In this document: positions 8,422 through 16,658 of the stretch, in pieces | Layout: each line of letters opens with the position of its first letter | How positions within the stretch are numbered: position 1 is the first letter of the stretch | Assembly (NCBI RefSeq): GCF_042683745.1 | Contig: NZ_JBHUJX010000025.1 | Span: forward strand, 924,411 to 988,410 | Source of the DNA: Pseudoneobacillus sp042683745 | Lineage (GTDB): Bacteria > Bacillota > Bacilli > Bacillales > Cytobacillaceae | Direction: 5' to 3' | DNA length: 64,000 nucleotides | The notes under the pieces: generated by a model | What the model saw: only the letters and a program-made list of their open reading frames with translations | Database searches by the model: none | What the model was told of the DNA's origin: nothing | Position numbers and translations under genes: made by a program

Positions 8422-9357
8422 CTATTTTACAATTATTTTTTGTACTCTTTCCTTTAGGGTCCCCAGTAGCGAAGTCCATTCCTTGCCTTGTGTTGTATTT
8501 TCCTTTTCACCATAAGGATGCTCACTTGGGAATGTATAATAAAAACCAAAATCTTTCGTTTCCCCTACCTTTTTTATAAAAGGATGAATAAGATAATAAC
8601 TTGATTTCTCTTGCTCTTTTGTTAAGCGAATTATTGAAATTAGGCTGACTTCATTTTTTCCATCTTTATAGAATATTTTTGTGCAAGATGGTTTTCCTTC
8701 TTCATTTTCACAAGTAGATTCTTTAAAGCTTAATTTAGTCGTTACCTTTTTAGGGATTTTTATTTGATAGCCTAATTTACTATCGTAACTATTTATTTCA
8801 ACCATGTTTTTTGTAAAACTTGATTCATTAATGGATTCAGGCGTATTCCAAATTCCAACTGATTTCTCAGATGCTGGTGCTAGACTCTTAATGAACCATT
8901 GTTCCCCTTGTTTTACTAGCGTTACAATAGCTTGATCTTTACCAATTCCAAAGGAAGTAGCTAATTCAAATTCTACAACGTATTGCAAGGTTTTATCTTT
9001 ATTTTCCTTTTTACTGATTACTGTATATTGATCTACCCATGGACTTGACGCGCCTGATACCCAGTGAAATTGTTCAAACGATTTTTTTATACCATTTTTT
9101 ACATTCTGCGTAAACATTGCATACTGTAAAGCACCATTTCTATTTTTTACTGCTTTTGCCCAAGTTGCAATCGTATCATCAGGATTAGTTGGAACAATTG
9201 CTTTTTCTAACATTTCTAACTGTTCTTCCATGGAAGTTTTCTTCACTTCTTTTTTTACTTCGACTGTTTTCGGATTTGTTTGGGATGAAGCAGTATAGGA
9301 TGCCGTTGTTAATCCTAAAGCAAGTGCTACACCTAATATCATTGATTTTTTTAACAT
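8422..9357 (-). CDS. Secreted protein with NTF2-like region, function unknown
   Basis: A 311-residue protein with a signal peptide (KKSMILGVALALGLTTASYTASS). No lipobox Cys is present, so it is probably secreted or anchored through an uncleaved helix. Residues ~55-170 (TWAKAVKNRNGALQYAMF to GEQWFIKSLAP) look like an NTF2/DUF4878-type cone, and the rest resembles no family I recognise. Ribosome binding site GAGAGGG precedes the ATG. It lies directly downstream of the sigma factor/propeller pair on the same strand (about 90 nt away) and may be a partner or target. Function is unknown. Confidence 0.6.
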   Translation of the reverse strand: MLKKSMILGVALALGLTTASYTASSQTNPKTVEVKKEVKKTSMEEQLEMLEKAIVPTNPDDTIATWAKAVKNRNGALQYAMFTQNVKNGIKKSFEQFHWVSGASSPWVDQYTVISKKENKDKTLQYVVEFELATSFGIGKDQAIVTLVKQGEQWFIKSLAPASEKSVGIWNTPESINESSFTKNMVEINSYDSKLGYQIKIPKKVTTKLSFKESTCENEEGKPSCTKIFYKDGKNEVSLISIIRLTKEQEKSSYYLIHPFIKKVGETKDFGFYYTFPSEHPYGEKENTTQGKEWTSLLGTLKERVQKIIVK

Positions 9358-9450
9358 ATTTATTTTCCCTCTCTTTGTTCATTTTACGACAAGGGCCCTT
9401 TGTCATTCATACATAATAACGTTGATGCTTTCATTTCGTAACAACATAAT

Positions 9451-11268
9451 TTAAAAAGTTTTTTTGATTTGTGTTTTTGGATTATATTGATACATCATAA
9501 ATTGGAAATTTTCTACTTCCCTTATCAATAATTTATCATTTTGCCAAAATATTGAATTTGTCTTGTGGAATTTATCGATTTTTTTACCTGTTACACTATC
9601 AAAAATAAATAAGCTTTGTTGGTCAACTGAAAAATCCACTGCCAAATATCGCCCAGTAGAATCTAATGATAATCGAGAGATATAGGCATCATGCCCATTC
9701 TCAGGTTCTATATCTGCAATTAAACTAAAATGTTTCTTTTTCAGGTCGTATTTAAGAATTGTAGCTTTAGATGAACCTTGTTTTTCTTCCATTTCCTGAA
9801 GACTAAAAATGATAAATTTCTCATTTGGGTCCATCACTAAATGACTAATTCTTATATTCTCTGTTCTTTTATAAACAGATGGAATATCCCGGAATTGGAA
9901 AAGTGTTTCCTCCACGCCATCTTCTAAAATTTTTATTTTTGTTGAAACAAGTTCGGTTTCATCTAATCCGATTATTTCTTTATTTGCTAGTTCTGTGACC
10001 TTTTGAATCATATATTTACCCGTTTTCTTCACAAGGATAAATTCGTAAGTTGAAATTTTATAATAAGGAATTGCCGTTTCCGTCCAATACACATCTGCTG
10101 TTACGCTAACTGAATCAGTCTTTTCCTTTGAACTAATGATTTTATATCCAATTCGGTTTGGGTTGGAATAAGTTAAAAACTCAGGTGGATGCTCCATGAT
10201 GCTTTTCGCATAATCATCATCTCTTACTATCAATGCCTGTAAATACCTTTCAACAGTCGTTTTGGCGGTTAACTCTTTTTCGCTAAGTGAAATCTTCATT
10301 AGTTGGAAAGTATCTCCTTCTTGCTGCTTTCGTTTCTTCAACATATAAAGTGTCCGTTCATCCGTGCCCCAAATAGGTGAAAAATATTGATACAGTCCTT
10401 CTTTTGAATTTTCAACACTCATTGGTATATTTGTAGTTACTTTCTTCTTTGTTTTTAGATCAAAATCTGCGATCCACACATCTTCAAATCCATTAACATC
10501 TTTAATATAGGTGATATATGATCCATCGATTGACATGAATGGATCACGGCCGACATCTACCAGTTTTTCTTTGCCATTTTTTAAATTTTTTATCATGACA
10601 TTTCCATTTCGAGAAAAAACGAATGTATGTTGCTTCTCCGAATAAGATGGTTGATTTCCAATCGTTAGATCCTTTTCTTCAAGTGTTTCAATATTTATTT
10701 GAACAATCTTTTGCTCGTTTCCATTTTTTTTCGTCACTAATATTTCATTACTATTTATCCAAGTAGGAAACGAATATTTAGCTTTCGATCCTTCTTTCGA
10801 AATTTTTCCGCTCTTATTCAGTTTTAAATCGTAATTAAATAGATCCCCATTATTCGTATAAATAAGCGTTTCACCGACTAAAGAATGACTTAACCCATCT
10901 ACAGAGATTTCTGATATTTTCTTCATACCTTGATCGTTGTATCGATAAAGCCCTTTATTTTTAATCGCTATATATAGTTCATCATTATGATGTGTATAAG
11001 CTGTAATCTCACCACTTCCAATATCAAAAAATGAAATCGAGTTCGAAATATTTAGGGAGCTGGCATTTACTTGTTGAGTTTGAATGCTTGTCATGAAAAA
11101 AGCGATGAAGATTACAGCTGCTAATAATCCACTTATCCAAGGATTTTTCAAATATGAGCTCTTTCCTTTATTCAGAAATTCCCCCCTCAGTTTTTTCTTC
11201 AAAACTTGATCAACTGGAATTTGCTTCTTTAATTCCTGCAATTGCCTTTCGACTTTTTCTGGTTCCAT
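9451..11268 (-). CDS. Membrane-anchored beta-propeller/NTF2-like protein, probable anti-sigma or sensor partner of the ECF sigma factor
   Basis: A 605-residue protein. Residues 1-42 are cytoplasmic and charged, 44-62 form one transmembrane helix, and the rest is extracytoplasmic. Residues ~80-325 and ~440-600 show TolB/DPP-IV-like propeller repeats (FVFSRNGNVMIKNL, SIDGSYITYIKDVNG, SLDSTGRYLAVDF). Between them, ~330-430 resembles an NTF2-like domain (TVERYLQALIVRDDDYAKSIM). The ATG at 11268 overlaps the sigma-factor stop as TAATG, with GGGGGAAA as ribosome binding site, so translation is coupled. Single-helix proteins encoded just after an ECF sigma factor usually hold it at the membrane; that role is inferred, since no zinc-finger anti-sigma motif is seen. 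Confidence 0.65.
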   Translation of the reverse strand: MEPEKVERQLQELKKQIPVDQVLKKKLRGEFLNKGKSSYLKNPWISGLLAAVIFIAFFMTSIQTQQVNASSLNISNSISFFDIGSGEITAYTHHNDELYIAIKNKGLYRYNDQGMKKISEISVDGLSHSLVGETLIYTNNGDLFNYDLKLNKSGKISKEGSKAKYSFPTWINSNEILVTKKNGNEQKIVQINIETLEEKDLTIGNQPSYSEKQHTFVFSRNGNVMIKNLKNGKEKLVDVGRDPFMSIDGSYITYIKDVNGFEDVWIADFDLKTKKKVTTNIPMSVENSKEGLYQYFSPIWGTDERTLYMLKKRKQQEGDTFQLMKISLSEKELTAKTTVERYLQALIVRDDDYAKSIMEHPPEFLTYSNPNRIGYKIISSKEKTDSVSVTADVYWTETAIPYYKISTYEFILVKKTGKYMIQKVTELANKEIIGLDETELVSTKIKILEDGVEETLFQFRDIPSVYKRTENIRISHLVMDPNEKFIIFSLQEMEEKQGSSKATILKYDLKKKHFSLIADIEPENGHDAYISRLSLDSTGRYLAVDFSVDQQSLFIFDSVTGKKIDKFHKTNSIFWQNDKLLIREVENFQFMMYQYNPKTQIKKTF

Positions 11269-11765
11269 TATGTTTCCCCCAGACATTTTTTCACTAAAAT
11301 CCCGACCTTTTTCGTAATCCTGCTCGATTTTACACGGAGTGATTCTTCCGTTTTCTTTAAAAGAATTGCAATATCCTTAAATCGCATATTTGCAAAATAT
11401 CTTAAATTGGTAATCTCTAAATCTTCTTTTGATAGGTTAGTCAAGCTTTTCTTTAAACAGTCCAATTCACTAGATTGATCAAATGGATCTTCAAATGGGA
11501 GTGGTTCAAAATAGAATTCCATTTCATCTCCGACAAAGACATTTTTCTTTTTACGATAGTAGTCAATAACTGTATTTCTTGCGATTGTCATTAACCAAGC
11601 TTTCTTATTAGCTCCTTCATTAAGTGTTCCTACTTTTACATAAGCCTTACGAAACGTTTCGCTGACAATATCTTCGGCATCCCACTTATTCCCAGTTTTC
11701 ACGTAGACATACCGATAAATATCATCAAAATATTCATCATATACAGTTAAAAATTCAACAGCCAC
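11268..11765 (-). CDS. ECF-type RNA polymerase sigma factor
   Basis: A 165-residue protein with sigma region 2 (VYDEYFDDIYRYVYVKT to WLMTIARNTVIDYYRKKK, residues ~8-75) and region 4 (LSKEDLEITNLRYFANMRF followed by a helix-turn-helix, ~105-160). The linker is short, as in ECF sigmas. The start is taken as GTG at 11765 because GGAGGAGGG lies 6-8 nt before it; a TTG further upstream would start inside that ribosome binding site. It is translationally coupled to the propeller protein. An ECF-like promoter (11797-11823) suggests autoregulation. The regulon is unknown. Confidence 0.88.
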   Translation of the reverse strand: MAVEFLTVYDEYFDDIYRYVYVKTGNKWDAEDIVSETFRKAYVKVGTLNEGANKKAWLMTIARNTVIDYYRKKKNVFVGDEMEFYFEPLPFEDPFDQSSELDCLKKSLTNLSKEDLEITNLRYFANMRFKDIAILLKKTEESLRVKSSRITKKVGILVKKCLGET

Positions 11766-11796
11766 CTTACCCTCCTCCAAACTCAGCTATTAAATA

Positions 11797-11823
11797 TAAC
11801 GTTGCTTTTAAAAAAATGTAACA
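11797..11823 (-). promoter_or_regulatory. Candidate ECF-type promoter, possibly autoregulated
   Basis: On the minus strand TGTTAC (11818-11823) and CGTTA (11797-11801) are 16 nt apart. This spacing and the CGT-type -10 resemble the TGAAAC-N16-CGTC promoters of Bacillus ECF sigmas. It lies about 32 nt before the sigma start codon. The match is seen in the sequence; the assignment is inferred. Confidence 0.4.
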
Positions 11824-11859
11824 TAACTTTTCAGAATATCCGATAATTCCCACACATAG

Positions 11860-11880
11860 AAAAACCACCATAAAAGGTGG
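11860..11880 (-). terminator. Terminator of the 198-residue secreted/membrane protein gene
   Basis: CCACC (11865-11869) pairs with GGTGG (11876-11880) around a 6-nt loop; T residues follow on the minus strand. Confidence 0.55.
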
Positions 11881-11882
11881 CT

Positions 11883-12479
11883 TTAAGAGTATTTGCTTTT
11901 AGTTGTAGAATACCTTTGATAATAAGAATAAGATGTCACTTTATGCTTTGCTTCCGTCACCAACATGACGATGATTACTATGAGAAAAGAGAGGAGAAAC
12001 AAAGCTGTGATCAGCACTTGGGAGAAAGCATTCAATTTTTTCCCTACCTCGGAAACATGTTTATTAAAGAATGTTTTTACTTCAGCATTTCCTAATACAT
12101 GTCCGGAGAGTAAAAATTCATCTCGATCCGCGTCATAAAATATATAATCCTTTTTTGTAAAGAAAAAAATAGAGTCTCTTACTAGTTCATATTCAACAAA
12201 GGCTACAATTAAATTGGATTGGTATTCCTCAATTTTTTCTTCATTAGCTTCTGTTTTCGGATCATCAGTCTTAATTATCTTCGTTACTTTCCCACTTAAT
12301 TCGATCTGATCAGTGATCTTCATTGATTGATCATGATAATAATGTACATTATTTTTAAGATAATTTTCCATTGATGCATTTACCTCTTTTGTTTCTGAAG
12401 CGTTAGAATGAGAAGGAAGGATCAATGTCATTAAAAAGGCGATCATAATAATGGAAATCAAAGAAAAATAGTTTTTCAT
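11883..12479 (-). CDS. Exported protein with C-terminal membrane helix, function unknown
   Basis: A 198-residue protein with an N-terminal signal sequence (FSLISIIMIAFLMTLILPSHSNA), an extracytoplasmic region rich in charged residues (~25-145), and one C-terminal transmembrane helix (VLITALFLLSFLIVIIVMLV) followed by a basic cytoplasmic tail with several Tyr residues (TSYSYYQRYSTTKSKYS). I recognise no family. It precedes the sigma-factor pair on the same strand but has its own terminator, so any link is only positional. Confidence 0.6.
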   Translation of the reverse strand: MKNYFSLISIIMIAFLMTLILPSHSNASETKEVNASMENYLKNNVHYYHDQSMKITDQIELSGKVTKIIKTDDPKTEANEEKIEEYQSNLIVAFVEYELVRDSIFFFTKKDYIFYDADRDEFLLSGHVLGNAEVKTFFNKHVSEVGKKLNAFSQVLITALFLLSFLIVIIVMLVTEAKHKVTSYSYYQRYSTTKSKYS

Positions 12480-12674
12480 ACAATATACCTCATTTCAAAT
12501 ATTTTTTGAAAGGCAATTGCGTATGTTGTGCCAGTGAGGTGCCTTATTAAAAATATACAAATGAAGTGAGGATATAATGACAGTTATTTAACAATTATTT
12601 GAATTATTATCTTTCTACTCTCTCTTTTAGCAAGGTCTATAATGATGGTAAATTGCTTCACAGGTGATAGACAC

Positions 12675-13964
12675 TTAATCATTTTTTCGATATTCACTTT
12701 TTAAGCCATAGCAATCTGTGAGTTCGAAAAGCTCTATATCACCATGTCCATTTAATTTAAATTCATAAGTATCATGAATAAAATCACTTTTAAAAACTAC
12801 TCTTTCATCGTCTGCTAAAACAGGAACTAATTTGAACTTATAAGGAACACCGTACATTTTCGGAATGGTTGCAAATAATTCTTCCTTAAAATCAAATTTG
12901 ATTTCTTGCCTTCCGTTTGCGTAAGTGCCGGTAAATTTATCAAATGGTATTGTTTTCGTAACTTTTGAAGGAATTTCTACGAAACTAGCAGATTTTCCAA
13001 GCACGATATTGGCAAGATCCTGACTCATTTGCGATACAGGCGTAATATTTATATTACTCAATACAATAACCGTTAAATCCTGGTGAAGGTTGATTTCAAA
13101 ATAGCTAACGAAGCCGTTAATATCACCAAAGTGACTTGCTTTCTTTTCAGGTAGTTCTTCCAAAAACCAGCCATATCCATACGGATTCCCTGTAAACATT
13201 TGCTGCTGTAATTTTTCATCCAGTAATTCACTACGCTGTAATGCCTGTGACCACTTATATAAATCCTCTAAGTTGCTATACATCCCATACACTCCTAGTG
13301 GAAAGGACATATCAATGAAATCAGTATGTACTACCCTTTCCCATACGGTATGCCCCGTTGCAAGTGATTCAACAATCGTACGACCATTATCAACTCCAGT
13401 ATTTGTTAATCCTAATGGAACTATTATTGAATCTTGAAGATAATCGGCATATGACTGCCCAGATATTTTTTCAATTATCGCGGTTAGTATTAAATAACCT
13501 GAGTTACTATATTCCATCTTTTCACCAGGCGTGAACTCTAAAGGCATTTCTTTAATAGATTCAAAAAATTGTGCAATAGTTGCTGGCAGTCTCATAGTTT
13601 TCGTCCAATAATCAGGAAAAGATGTAAAACATGGAATACCGGACGTATTGCTTAATAAATGGTGAATCGTAACGGCTTCCCAATCTCTGAACTCAGGTAA
13701 ATGCTGTACTAACGAATCCGTTAGTTTTAATCGTCCTTGTTCATGCAACATTAAAATAGCCATGGCTGTAAAAGCTTTTGTCAAGGAACCGATTCGAAAT
13801 TTTGTTGTTGTGTTATTTGGAATACTGTATTGATAGGAGGCTTGTCCGTACCCTTCCTTCAAAAGAATTTCTCCTTTATACCCTACTAACACAGCCCCAT
13901 TAAAATAATTATTATCCGCTAACCCGTCCATATATCGTTTTAATTGACTGGATATTTCTAACAT
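12675..13964 (-). CDS. Serine hydrolase, beta-lactamase/PBP4*-type (class C fold)
   Basis: A 429-residue member of the beta-lactamase-related serine hydrolases. The catalytic SxxK is S60-LTK63, the YxN motif is YSNSGY near residue 150, and the third motif appears as HFGDINGF near residue 276. Residues ~330-429 form the lipocalin-like C-terminal domain common in PbpE/EstB relatives. No signal peptide is visible, so it probably acts in the cytoplasm on a small ester or amide rather than on peptidoglycan. The start ATG follows AAAGGACGG. Substrate unknown. Confidence 0.85.
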   Translation of the reverse strand: MLEISSQLKRYMDGLADNNYFNGAVLVGYKGEILLKEGYGQASYQYSIPNNTTTKFRIGSLTKAFTAMAILMLHEQGRLKLTDSLVQHLPEFRDWEAVTIHHLLSNTSGIPCFTSFPDYWTKTMRLPATIAQFFESIKEMPLEFTPGEKMEYSNSGYLILTAIIEKISGQSYADYLQDSIIVPLGLTNTGVDNGRTIVESLATGHTVWERVVHTDFIDMSFPLGVYGMYSNLEDLYKWSQALQRSELLDEKLQQQMFTGNPYGYGWFLEELPEKKASHFGDINGFVSYFEINLHQDLTVIVLSNINITPVSQMSQDLANIVLGKSASFVEIPSKVTKTIPFDKFTGTYANGRQEIKFDFKEELFATIPKMYGVPYKFKLVPVLADDERVVFKSDFIHDTYEFKLNGHGDIELFELTDCYGLKSEYRKND

Positions 13965-13986
13965 GATAAATCCGTCCTTTACAAAA

Positions 13987-14535
13987 CTACTTTTTATCTA
14001 AACTTCTAAACTCATTCTCTAAAATACTCATTGTTATTGAGTCATGATACTGATGATCATAGTATAGTGCTTCCCTTTGGACACCTTCTTGCTTAAATCC
14101 GAGCTTTTTGTAAGCATGAAATGCGTTTTCATTATAGGAAAAGACATTTAATTCAATTCTGTGTAAATTCACGATTCCAAACCCATAATCTAACATCAGC
14201 TTCATCGCTTCACTTCCGTACCCTTTTCCTTGGTGTTCATGATTATTTATGGCGATTCTAATATTGGCATTACGATTATAATGGTCAATACTTTGTAAAG
14301 CGATATCCCCAATAACTTCATCTGTTTCTTTAATAGCAATTAGTAATAGTAAGGAAGATGAATCTTGACTTTTTCTTTCAATATAACTATGGATTTGCTC
14401 TTTAGTATAGCTTAACTGTGTTACAGTTAATTTGCGTACTTCCGGATTAAACAATGTTGAAAAATAAAATTCAGTATCATCTAATCCAATTGGTCTTAAA
14501 TATACTTTTTCCCCTTCTAATAAACGAACATTCAT
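13987..14535 (-). CDS. GNAT family N-acetyltransferase (RimJ/RimL-like)
   Basis: A 182-residue acetyltransferase starting MNVRLLEGEKVYLRPI, with the CoA-binding loop HQGKGYGSEAMKLML and the C-terminal motif NAFHAYKKLGFKQEGVQREALY typical of the SpeG/RimL branch. The ATG at 14535 has GGAGGAGCATCC upstream; an earlier TTG has none. It lies 22 nt downstream of the serine-hydrolase reading direction's start side (next gene on the same strand), so the two may be co-transcribed. Substrate not predictable. Confidence 0.85.
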   Translation of the reverse strand: MNVRLLEGEKVYLRPIGLDDTEFYFSTLFNPEVRKLTVTQLSYTKEQIHSYIERKSQDSSSLLLLIAIKETDEVIGDIALQSIDHYNRNANIRIAINNHEHQGKGYGSEAMKLMLDYGFGIVNLHRIELNVFSYNENAFHAYKKLGFKQEGVQREALYYDHQYHDSITMSILENEFRSLDKK

Positions 14536-14622
14536 GGATGCTCCTCCTCCCGCTAATGCCAATAATATACTTGTTATTTAATGATTTTTAAATATACAGT
14601 TTTAAAAGAAATGACAGGACAG

Positions 14623-16032
14623 TTACGATAGATTGCTAGAACCAAACCAAACATGATTTAATTTTTTTATCCCTTCATCGATTTTTTCTTCAGGTATTCC
14701 ACCAAAACCTAAGATGAATTCCTTCTTTTCTACATCCTTATTATGAAATGCCTTCGCCACTCTTATTCCCTCTTGTTGAGCAATTAAGACTAACTCTTCC
14801 ACTGTTTTCACATGATCTATTTGTAAAATAAGATGAAAGCCCCCGTATAATCCCTTTACTTTGCAAGTGTCACCAAAATATTTTTTAATAGACTCGATGA
14901 GAAGGTCGTGCTTTTTTCGATATAATGTCCTCATTTTTCTTAAATGTCGTTCCATAAATCCTCTATCTATAAATAATTCCAAAGCGCGCTGATGCAGCTT
15001 TGATGAAGATTGTTCAAAATAGATTTTGTTCTTCACTTCTAAAAATCGAGGCATAAGTGATTGTGGTAATACCATATATGAGATACATAAGGCAGGTGCC
15101 ATTACTTGAGAAAAACCACCTAAATAAATCACAGGTGAGTCGACTTTTAACCCTTGAATGGCTGGATATGGTTTTCCATAATAAAATTCTCCGTCATAAT
15201 CATCTTCAATAATCATACCATTTACCTTTTCTGCCCATCTTAGTATTTCAAACCGTTTATCCATTGACATGTATACTCCTACTGGGAAGGAATGAGAAGG
15301 AGAAACAGCCATTATCTTCACTTCGGATCCATACATTCCATCTATACTTACTCCATCATTTTCCATTGGTAAATAGGAAAGGTAAAAGCCCATTTGCTCA
15401 AAGGTAGAAGGTAGTAATGTATAACTCGTTTCTTCAACTGCAATCTTACTGTATACTGGCTTTAACATGAGGGACAGAATACTTAGTAGTAAAAATTGCT
15501 CTGCACCAATGATAATTTGTTCAGGTGTACATACTACTCCACGAACTTGTTGTAAGTATTTAGAAATAGCTGTTCGCAAACCCATTTCTCCTTGAGGATC
15601 TCCGAAAAACAGATTATTTTCATGGTCAGAATTTAATGCCTCCTGGTATAGACTCTTCCATATAGAATAAGGGAATTGTGAAAAATCATTTAATGACAAA
15701 TGAAAGTCATAGGTAAATGTCGATCCTTTATTTGTCGAATTTCTTCCTCTACTCTCTTCCATTACCACACTTTTTGATTGTAAATCCGTAAAATCTTGGA
15801 CAAAATATCCACTACGCGGCTTACTCTCAATGAAACCTTCTAACACCAACTGGTTATAGGCCATCTCTACCACAGTTGTACTGACTGCTAAGAACTCCGA
15901 AAGTTTACGTACAGATGGAAGTTTTGTACTTATAACAAGAGTGCCAGAATATATTTCTTTTTTTATATAATCATATAATTGGATATATTGTGGGATACCG
16001 ATATCTTCTTGAAGATTTGGAAACAGCAACAT
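14623..16032 (-). CDS. MocR/PdxR-type regulator (GntR helix-turn-helix fused to aminotransferase-like domain)
   Basis: A 469-residue fusion. Residues ~12-80 are a GntR winged helix (YIQLYDYIKKEIYSGTL to VVEMAYNQLVLEGFIESKPRSGYFV). Residues ~110-469 are a fold-type I aminotransferase domain with the PLP-site segment EDDYDGEFYY, but the usual Schiff-base lysine segment reads YLGGFSQVMAPALCISYM, where SFSK is expected. The lysine seems to be replaced, so PLP binding is doubtful. The start is the ATG at 16032 (GAGAGGC upstream). MocR proteins often control PLP, GABA or efflux genes; its target is unclear. Confidence 0.85.
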   Translation of the reverse strand: MLLFPNLQEDIGIPQYIQLYDYIKKEIYSGTLVISTKLPSVRKLSEFLAVSTTVVEMAYNQLVLEGFIESKPRSGYFVQDFTDLQSKSVVMEESRGRNSTNKGSTFTYDFHLSLNDFSQFPYSIWKSLYQEALNSDHENNLFFGDPQGEMGLRTAISKYLQQVRGVVCTPEQIIIGAEQFLLLSILSLMLKPVYSKIAVEETSYTLLPSTFEQMGFYLSYLPMENDGVSIDGMYGSEVKIMAVSPSHSFPVGVYMSMDKRFEILRWAEKVNGMIIEDDYDGEFYYGKPYPAIQGLKVDSPVIYLGGFSQVMAPALCISYMVLPQSLMPRFLEVKNKIYFEQSSSKLHQRALELFIDRGFMERHLRKMRTLYRKKHDLLIESIKKYFGDTCKVKGLYGGFHLILQIDHVKTVEELVLIAQQEGIRVAKAFHNKDVEKKEFILGFGGIPEEKIDEGIKKLNHVWFGSSNLS

Positions 16033-16119
16033 ATTTATCTGCCTCTCTTTCAATCTCTTTTTACACATCATTATCCTTTTAATATTAACCAATAGAATAC
16101 ATCCAAAACAATCCATTAA

Positions 16120-16554
16120 TTAACGCTTTCTCTGAATATGTTTCCAATTCGTAGGAAGATCATATGTATGTAAATGTTCATACTTAACAAGTTTGACTTC
16201 ATCTGGAATGATTGGTGAAATTTCGAATGTTAAGCGATCCTCTCCAACTTCAATGTGAGGACCGACTACTGGAGTCATTTCGAGCGTTATCAAAAAATGA
16301 AAGGAACGAAATTCACCAAGCCTTTCCATTTTAACAATTTTAATTTGATAAGGATAAACCATTGGATTTTCAGTTAAAAGTTTCGAGTAATTTTCATTCA
16401 CTGCTTTTTCAATTGGTTTTCCCAAAAAAAGCATTAGCATATCTTGAAGCTGAAGTTCTCTGGAATCTTGATCTTGGTTTGCCGCTTCACACGTATTTTG
16501 AATCGTAAATATGATTATCAAAGCTAACAATAGGCTGGCAATCTTATTTCTCAT
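16120..16554 (-). CDS. DUF3888 exported protein
   Basis: A 144-residue protein with a signal peptide (IASLLLALIIIFTIQNTCEAA) and one DUF3888 domain: SRELQLQDMLMLFLGKPIEKAVNENYSKLL, then FHFLITLEMTPVVGPHIEVGEDRLTFEI. The domain is common in Bacillaceae and has no assigned function. CAGGAG lies upstream of the ATG. It ends 88 nt before the MocR start on the same strand. Confidence 0.75.
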   Translation of the reverse strand: MRNKIASLLLALIIIFTIQNTCEAANQDQDSRELQLQDMLMLFLGKPIEKAVNENYSKLLTENPMVYPYQIKIVKMERLGEFRSFHFLITLEMTPVVGPHIEVGEDRLTFEISPIIPDEVKLVKYEHLHTYDLPTNWKHIQRKR

Positions 16555-16626
16555 CGTGCATCACTCCTGCATTTTTATCCCAAGATTAAATTTCCCTTTC
16601 GCTGATTTTTGATACAGAAGACATAG

Positions 16627-16653
16627 AAAAAAAGCCTGCGGAAAACGCAGACT
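16627..16653 (-). terminator. Terminator of the MFS transporter gene
   Basis: GCCTGCG (16634-16640) pairs with CGCAGAC (16645-16651) with one mismatch; a run of T follows on the minus strand (complement of 16627-16633). Confidence 0.75.
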
Positions 16654-16658
16654 TTTGG

